This document shows, in pieces, positions 57,790 to 64,000 of a stretch of DNA of 64,000 bases (position 1 is its first letter; each line of letters starts with the position of its first letter). Origin of the DNA: Patagioenas fasciata (Eukaryota > Chordata > Aves > Columbiformes > Columbidae); the NCBI RefSeq assembly GCF_037038585.1, contig NC_092525.1, positions 18,744,867-18,808,866 on the forward strand, given 5' to 3'. A model generated the notes under the pieces. It searched no databases, was not told where the DNA came from, and was given only the letters and a program-made list of their open reading frames with translations. A program made the translations under genes and the position numbers.

Positions 57790-58040
57790 TCCGGAGGTAC
57801 TTGGGGCAATACTCGGGAGTGCACCAGGGGATGCTTCGGGGTGCTTCGGAAGTGCTTCGGGGTGTTCCAGGGGTGCACTGGAGGATGCTCTGGCGGTGCC
57901 TCAAAGGGTGCTGCGGGGTTGTGCTGGAGGATGCTCAGGGGGAGGCTTTGAAAGTGCTCAGGGGTGCTCCAGAGTGTGGTTCGGTGGTGCTTAGGGGAAT
58001 CCTGGCAGTGCTTTGAAGGGTGTTTGGGGGGTGCTCAGGT
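57790..58040. repeat. Degenerate GC-rich minisatellite
   Basis: Imperfect repeats of roughly 20-30 bp built on ggtgctncggg/gggtgctccag themes, for example at 57820-57880 and 57950-58040. Directly follows the CpG island, inside the putative first intron. It keeps several frames open, giving false ORFs on both strands. Confidence 0.65.
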
Positions 58041-59055
58041 TGTCTGGACCCTCGAGTGCCTGCCTGGGGGCAGCAACAGCCCCAAGTCACCCAGGACAAG
58101 AGCATTTCCAGCGCACCCCTGGGTGCGGGACAGAGGCTCAGAGTGTGGTTTGGCAGCAGGGAGGGGGCAGGAAGGCTCCGTGCCCTGCTGGGACCCCCGG
58201 ATATCAGCCGGTGAGGGCTGGGAAGGGCCCCCAGGCCCCTGGCAATGCAGCGGAAGTCATCAGAATCCCAGAGTTGCATTTAGCCCAACCATAAAACCCG
58301 CCCCAGCCGTGAAAATCTGGTTCAGAGAAGCCCCAGCCCAGCCTCCATGGCCAAGCACAGTCTCCAGCGCCTGCATCAGCCTCTCCCCGTCTCCTTGCCG
58401 GCTTTCCAGCCATCCAGACACAGAAACTCTTGGCGCCGTAACTCATTTCTGTCTCTAGTGAGGTTCGTGCTCTGTTTCCCTGAGCTGCGCGTCCCTCTGG
58501 GGTCAGCCGCAGGTCTGGTCCGGCTGCAGAGCGGGGCCGGGCTGAGCTCCAGATTTCTGCATCCTCAGAGGCCGAGAGAGGGGCTGCTCCAGCCGCACAT
58601 TTTTGGCAGCGAGCGGAGGGCCGGGCAGTGCCTCCCCAACATCGCCTTTCCTCGACGGCGACCGCTGCCAGGGCTTTTCTGAGCCGCCCAGCTCCGCCGG
58701 GACCAGGCGTGCCCCATGGAAGCACTTTCGTCAGCTCCCAGCGTTCAGCTTGTGATTTCTCACATCTAAAGCAAAGATGTGCCGGGCTCTGACTCAGCTC
58801 CAGGAGAAATCAGAGTGAGTGTGAACAGGGAGCTGCCACACCAGGGTGGGACATCACCTCAGATCTGTGTAGAAGAGGCTGGGTGGTCCATGAGAAGGTT
58901 GGTTATGGCAGAAAATGGGTTGAATAATCTCAAATGCAAGTCGAAGTAAGTTCAGGATGGAGGAAATCGTGGTCTGGGTGCTCTGGATATGATGTTTACC
59001 TGCCAGAGCTGGAAGCAGGGCTATGCTATACAGGGTTATCTCATTTTCCTCACAG

Positions 59056-59177
59056 GTACGGGATGTGACACCCCGGGAGAGGGTTTCCTTTGTCCAGAGG
59101 ATAAACTAGAAATTAAATATTTTAGCTGCATGGCCCAAACAAAGGCAGTGAGCACTCAAAAATATGGCATTTGCAAG
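59056..59177 (+). other. Exon-like block, possible 5' exon of the right-hand gene
   Basis: 122 nt between a good acceptor (tctcattttcctcacag) and a good donor (TTTGCAAG|gtaagg). It contains an ATG in fair context followed by 16 open codons (MAQTKAVSTQKYGICK) to the donor. About 1.4 kb downstream of the CpG-island donor on the same strand. No protein family recognised; could be a 5' UTR or lncRNA exon, or chance. Confidence 0.3.
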
Positions 59178-60933
59178 GTAAGGCTAGCGACCACAGCAAT
59201 GGGCAGAGAGAAGGGCAGCACTGTAAAATACATCAGCATTTATCTTCATACTCACTTTGTAGTCTTCCCGGTGTTTTGTGTTTTATTTGGAATGAACTAA
59301 ATGGAAAAATATGATTCTGAAAAAAGTAAATGAGAGGAGGGAGTCCATAATCCTAGGTTTATGACTGATTATTTATCACTTCAACTGTAGTATTTAAAAA
59401 ATAAATACATCTGCCAAAATGACAGGCAGCATGATGAACAGCGACCTGGCCCAGGAATCTGTGGTTGAGGAGGGATCAGTTGATGGGTTCCTTAAAATAA
59501 TCCTGAAACTGGAAGATGGAGGGGAGCCTGTTGCTGGTGTGGGCACTGTCAGTCTCCAGGTGCAGTTTCCAAACCACTTCAGAAATAGGAAAACCACAGC
59601 CATGTTCGGCTCCTTTCTGGAAAGTTCAGTTATGGAGAAGGTTTTGTCTCCCAGGGGCACAAATTATCCCCATTGTGCAGTGCTGGGGCTGTCCCATTTC
59701 CACAGGAGCCATCAAATTTGGTGTCACAGAATCTCCCTTCAATCTCCCTTCATCCTCAGCTAACTGAAATAACACCCCCCATATGTATTTGCCGCCGGGC
59801 AGGGCTGTGAGGCTGCTTCCCATCAAACAGCTTCTGCGTCCCTCAGCATGGGCACATCCCGGAGGTTTGGTCTCAAAACATCCTTTGCACCAAGAGCAGT
59901 TCTGAGATTCCGAAATGACGGGTGTTGGAGGAATACAAGCTCATTCACAAGCTCGTTGCCGATTCAGGTCCCTCCCATTGCGGTTTTACAGCCACCAAAT
60001 ATTCTGAAAGACTTGTTTTTATCACTGAGTGTTATGCATCAAGTCTCTGGTCTTTTTAAGGAAGCTTTGGGAGCAGCACAAGGGATGAAAGTGGCCCCAC
60101 TTGTTAGAGAAAAAAATAAATATGGTTAATATGCATTTTCCATTTGGTGCCCCCGTATGACAGGGGTTATGTGACTCTGCTTTGCTCAAGAGCAGCGAGA
60201 TGCAGATTTTGGTCCATAAAGCCCTGACCCCAGTTCGAGGGCACGAAGGAGCCAGGGGCTCAGGGCAGAAATCCCCAACCGTGCACGTTCGCACGCTGCC
60301 GGTGCCCGGGGAGAGCGGTGGGAGGTACCGGCTGCAGAGAGCTCCTTCTTCAGCCCTGTTTATTTTAGACCTCGGTGGAATTCATGTTTCCGGTGCCGGG
60401 CCTCGGGAAGCCTCTAGTCCTGCACATCCCAGGGTTCGAGCGGCACATAAAAAAGCAGTTATTGTCATTATTATGATAATATACTGCCCCAACGGACAAT
60501 TTGTTGGAGTCAGAAACAGGAAAAACCCACCCACACGCAGTGGTGTCTGTCTTCCAAATGTGACCGTCTTAAATGCATCATTGCAGCCAGTTCCTCTGTC
60601 CATCAGAGTTGAACATGAGTTTTGGCACAAGCAAGAAAGCTGAAAATACACCAGTGGCCTGAGCTTGGTAAAAACTGGAGGAAAACCCCCATTTCCTAAA
60701 GCTTCCCCATAACCTGGGTGAACAGGTGGGAAACACGGCTGCAGGGCTCCCAGCATCCACGCAGAAATCACCGTCAGAGGAGGAAGGCGGCACGTCCATT
60801 TCCTCTGTGGTCCCGATCAGCATGGAGAGTGGTTCAGGTGGCCTGGAAAAGAAATATTCCTGTTAGAGGAGTTTTTTAAAGTATGTTGTGAGTGTGATCA
60901 ATCGGAGTCTTGTTGGCTCAGGCCAGAAGTCGG

Positions 60934-61165
60934 TATAGAATCATAGAACCATTTCAGTTAGAAGAACCCTCAAGATCATGAAGTCATAACCTAACTCTAG
61001 CACTAAACCATGTCCCTGAGAACCTCATCTACATGTCTTTTAAACCCCTCCAGGGATGGTGACTCCACCACTGTCCTGGGCTGCCCGTTCCACTGGTTGA
61101 CAACTCTTTCCATGAAGAAATTTTTCCTAATATCCAATTGAAACCTCCCCTGATGCCTCATATTT
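60934..61165 (-). mobile_element. CR1 LINE fragment
   Basis: tatagaatcatagaaccatt, aaaccatgtccctgagaacc, gggatggtgactccaccact, then aaatttttcctaatatccaa. More diverged than the others. Intergenic. Confidence 0.88.
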
Positions 61166-63259
61166 CTGTGGGGGACTGCTCAGGGCAGAGGAGAAAAACA
61201 GACATGTAGCGAATAGGGCTTTTCTAAAAACACCTGAAAGTCCCACTTTCAACAGGAGGGGACCTGTGTGATGACAGGACCTTTACCGGGGTCAGACAGG
61301 AGAGACCCCGAATCACCAGTCAGCTTTCACAACCATAAATTCACTTTTTGGACACGTCTATGGCTGGTGGGTTTAGGGAGCCCGGTTTGTGTGTCCAGGT
61401 GTGTTTTTCCAGTTCCACAAACTCCGGTGCCTCATCTCTCTGTCAGCACCAAGGTGGTGAGACATGGCACAGGACCCTTCCTTCCCATCTCACGTCTCAC
61501 CAAGCAGCCGAGCAAAAGCAGGGTGGAAGAACCTTTCCTAGCAAGCAGGAGCACCTTGGTCTGATGAATCACCTCCACACCCAGCTTCCAAAAACACACA
61601 AAGGATCGCGATTTTCCTTAGGAAACTGAAACATTTCCAGCCCAGTTTAGGCCAAAGCACTGGCTCTTGAGTGGGATGAGCGCTGGAGCTCCAAGGATGC
61701 ACCAAGCCCTGGCCAAGCCAAGGGCAATCCTGTTGTCCTGAAGTTGCTACCAGCTTCTTTGACCACATGGAAGTCATTCAGCATCATGGTAGCAAAGCTT
61801 GACCAGTCCAAGGTCAAGGAGATGGAAAACAGCAGCTTGGATGAGACCAGAAACCAAAGGAGGGCTTCATTGGTTTCCCCCCCCAACTTGTGGGATTGAG
61901 GCAAAAAGAGTAAACGTTAGAAATTGAGTGCTTCAGATTTTTGTCTGCCTTCTGGCTTTCGATTCATGGTTTCAAGTGGTTTTGCTTGCTCGTCTGGCTC
62001 TGGGAAAGGAGACTTTAGGGAAAACACCACAGTTTTCAAGGCTTGGGATAAAATAATGAAAATTGACCAAAGCTTTTAAAAGACCGCGGTTGGAATGAGC
62101 TGAAGGTCAGTTGAAAAAGTGGTTATCAGGGGAGGGGATGGATGTGATTGTTTTCCCCTCCCAGTGAGCCATAAAAGAAGGAGAGAGTTTGGATATCTGA
62201 TACCTCCAGGTCCGTCTCTAATGGAAATGCTGGCAGGAAGCTCACAGCATTTATTAAACAGCAATAAGCAGCTTTAATAAAATCAGTAGCTGCACAACTT
62301 TATTACTGCTGTTTAAAAAGATGCCTGAAATGGCTGCTTAAGTACTGCTGTAAGGGTTGCAAACTTACGCTGAAAGTGATTGTCTTCTTTATTAAGTGGT
62401 ATTGGGTTAATTGTTCAGATTTCTCGCGAGCCCGCCGCTCTCTCCGCCAGCCATGTGGCTCCCCACGCCTCTGGGATGTTTTCCATGCGAGCAGCCCCCG
62501 TCTCCAGCCCCCTCTGCCGCTTCATGTAAATAACTTTGCAGAAAGGGCGACGGCAGAGGGCTGAGCATGGCGGCAGGAGGCCAGCCCGAATCTCCGTCAG
62601 CGCAACCACGAGCTGATGGGCTTCAGGGGGAGTTGGTCCCTCTCGAACACACACAAACCACTTCCAGATCCCAGCTCTCTGCTCAAGGAGCCTCAGGCAG
62701 GCAGCAAACATGGGAGATTCAGCCTGGGGCGCAATAAAATGCTGGTGCCGTAGGCTCTCCATCATTGTAAGCCACGTGGTGAAGCGCTGGGATGGAGGGT
62801 GAATTTTAAACAGGCATCTGGACTACGTAGCATTTCGCTTTCAGAGGTGTGCAAAGATTTACCTCCCTTTTCTCATCATACCTTTTTACCTGCTGCCTCC
62901 ACCACCTCCGCTCTTCCCACACGACAACATGTTTTGCATCCCCAAGTCTATTCCCGCTCCACTTTGGCACGTGCTGTTGAGTACCAGAGGTGCAGAGGGC
63001 AGCCTGCCGAGGGGATGGATCCAGCTCACCTTTCTGAGTGCTGATGGGCGATGGCAGTGGGGTTCCTGTGGCTCATCTGGTCTCCGCATTTTAATTTTGG
63101 ATCTGCTCAGCTGTTCTGCCTCTTGGACCAGCCCAACATGTGTCCACACCGGCTTGGGTCCCAGCTATTTCCAAGGGGTGCCATGGGGCGCTGGGCCATG
63201 GTGGCTGCGCGATGCCAGATGCACCCAGGAAAGCAACTGGTGGGCTCCCGGGGTGCAGA

Positions 63260-63345
63260 TCATAGAATCGTAAAATCATAGAATAGTTTGGGTTGGAAAG
63301 GACCTTCAAAGGTCATCAAGTCCAACCCCCCTGCCATGAGCAGAT
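63260..63345 (-). mobile_element. CR1 LINE fragment
   Basis: atcatagaatcgtaaaatca, gtttgggttggaaaggacct, tcatcaagtccaacccccct. Short inverted tail. Intergenic. Confidence 0.85.
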
Positions 63346-64000
63346 CTCTGCAGAAACCCTGTTTGCTCTCACTCTGGAAAAAAAAAACTCATGACAACTT
63401 CTTGCAATGCCAACTGGGACTTTAAACTGCTTTTATTTAGTTATCTATTTACTCCCACAAAGTTTTCAAGCTTCTTTTCTCCTCCTGGAGGGAAACTCCT
63501 TCCCATGCCTGTGCCAGCCGATCGCAGCCCACTGCCGCACAAGGGAGATCCCACCCATGTGGATGTCCCCAGTAGACTGGAAACGGCTTATTTTTCTTCC
63601 TTTGCAGTGAAAACAGAATTGAGAAATCAGTATAACAAATATTCCCCGAGAGGCTATATTTATTCCTGGTATGTCCACTTGCAATAATAGCTGGGCTGGG
63701 TGTTGTGCAATCCAGCAGATTGCCTGGACAGAACAGGTTTGGGTGTAACCCTTTGGGTACCAAGGGTGAGCTTCATCCTTGAGGCTGTGCAGGTCCATAG
63801 GGCAAAATCCCCCCCAACAACAGCAGCAATTTAAGGCCATGACCTTGTGCGAGGATCTTGGGCCATGCCCAGGTGAAACCCAGCCTCATTTTCCCCATTT
63901 CCTACCTTGTGTCCCCCCATTGGGCGAAGCAATCAGAAGCCACTCATAGCTCCATCAAGCACCAACCCATAATTAATCAATTTGCTTGTTTAGACTCCAT

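Larger units (their letters stand above)
58041..64000. other. Right-hand flank, intron or intergenic
   Basis: Apart from the exon-like block at 59.1 kb and CR1 copies at 60.9 and 63.3 kb, no gene or conserved motif seen. If the 57.5-kb island starts a gene, this is its first intron. Confidence 0.6.

Noticed and set aside
57146-57951. Long ORFs up to 252 codons on both strands at 57-58 kb
   Set aside because: GC-rich CpG island and minisatellite have few stop codons; proline/arginine/glycine-rich products with no family motif.
60182-60643. 153-codon ORF
   Set aside because: Mixed composition, no motif, overlapped by an equally long antisense ORF; probably chance.

Overview
This is nuclear genomic DNA from a bird. 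The coding exons match vertebrate proteins, the genes are split by short GT-AG introns, there are two CpG islands, and the only dispersed repeat family recognised is the CR1 LINE, seen as truncated 3' ends carrying the tandem ATTCTATGATTCTATG-type tail typical of avian CR1. The exact species cannot be read from the sequence.

Positions 1-33,650 (+ strand) hold the 3' half of DOCK7, a guanine-nucleotide exchange factor for Rac/Cdc42-type GTPases. Twenty-eight coding exons (96 to 33,548) join in frame to about 1,212 codons, roughly residues 930 to the C-terminus of the ~2,140-residue protein. They include the whole catalytic DHR-2 domain. The 5' half, including DHR-1, lies outside the window to the left. 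Two places look alternatively spliced: a 31-codon exon at 96-188 and a 15-nt microexon at 22,164-22,178 paired with tandem acceptors at exon 22.

Positions 33,550-36,975 are the convergent interval between the two gene ends. Positions 36,976-48,511 (- strand) hold the complete coding region of USP1, the ubiquitin-specific protease that deubiquitinates FANCD2 and PCNA: eight coding exons, 795 codons, with catalytic Cys, His and Asp, the zinc-binding cysteines and the internal Gly-Gly autocleavage site all present. A probable non-coding first exon and a CpG-island promoter with GC boxes, CCAAT boxes and E2F-like sites lie at about 48,550-49,560.

Positions 49,600-64,000 hold no recognised protein-coding exon. 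There is a second CpG island (57,430-57,780) with a consensus splice donor on the + strand, a degenerate GC-rich minisatellite behind it, an exon-like block at 59,056-59,177 and several CR1 fragments. In human the order is KANK4, USP1, DOCK7, with DOCK7 and USP1 tail to tail, so this island may be the 5' end of KANK4. That is inference: no KANK4 protein sequence is visible.

The two genes have unrelated jobs (cytoskeletal GTPase signalling and DNA-damage deubiquitination) and are linked only by conserved position. Nothing in the window looks like a wholly new system. The most useful leads are the alternative splicing of DOCK7, a coding-like ORF with an in-phase splice acceptor in DOCK7 intron 21, the 30-bp polypurine minisatellite in USP1, and the possible first exons on the right.
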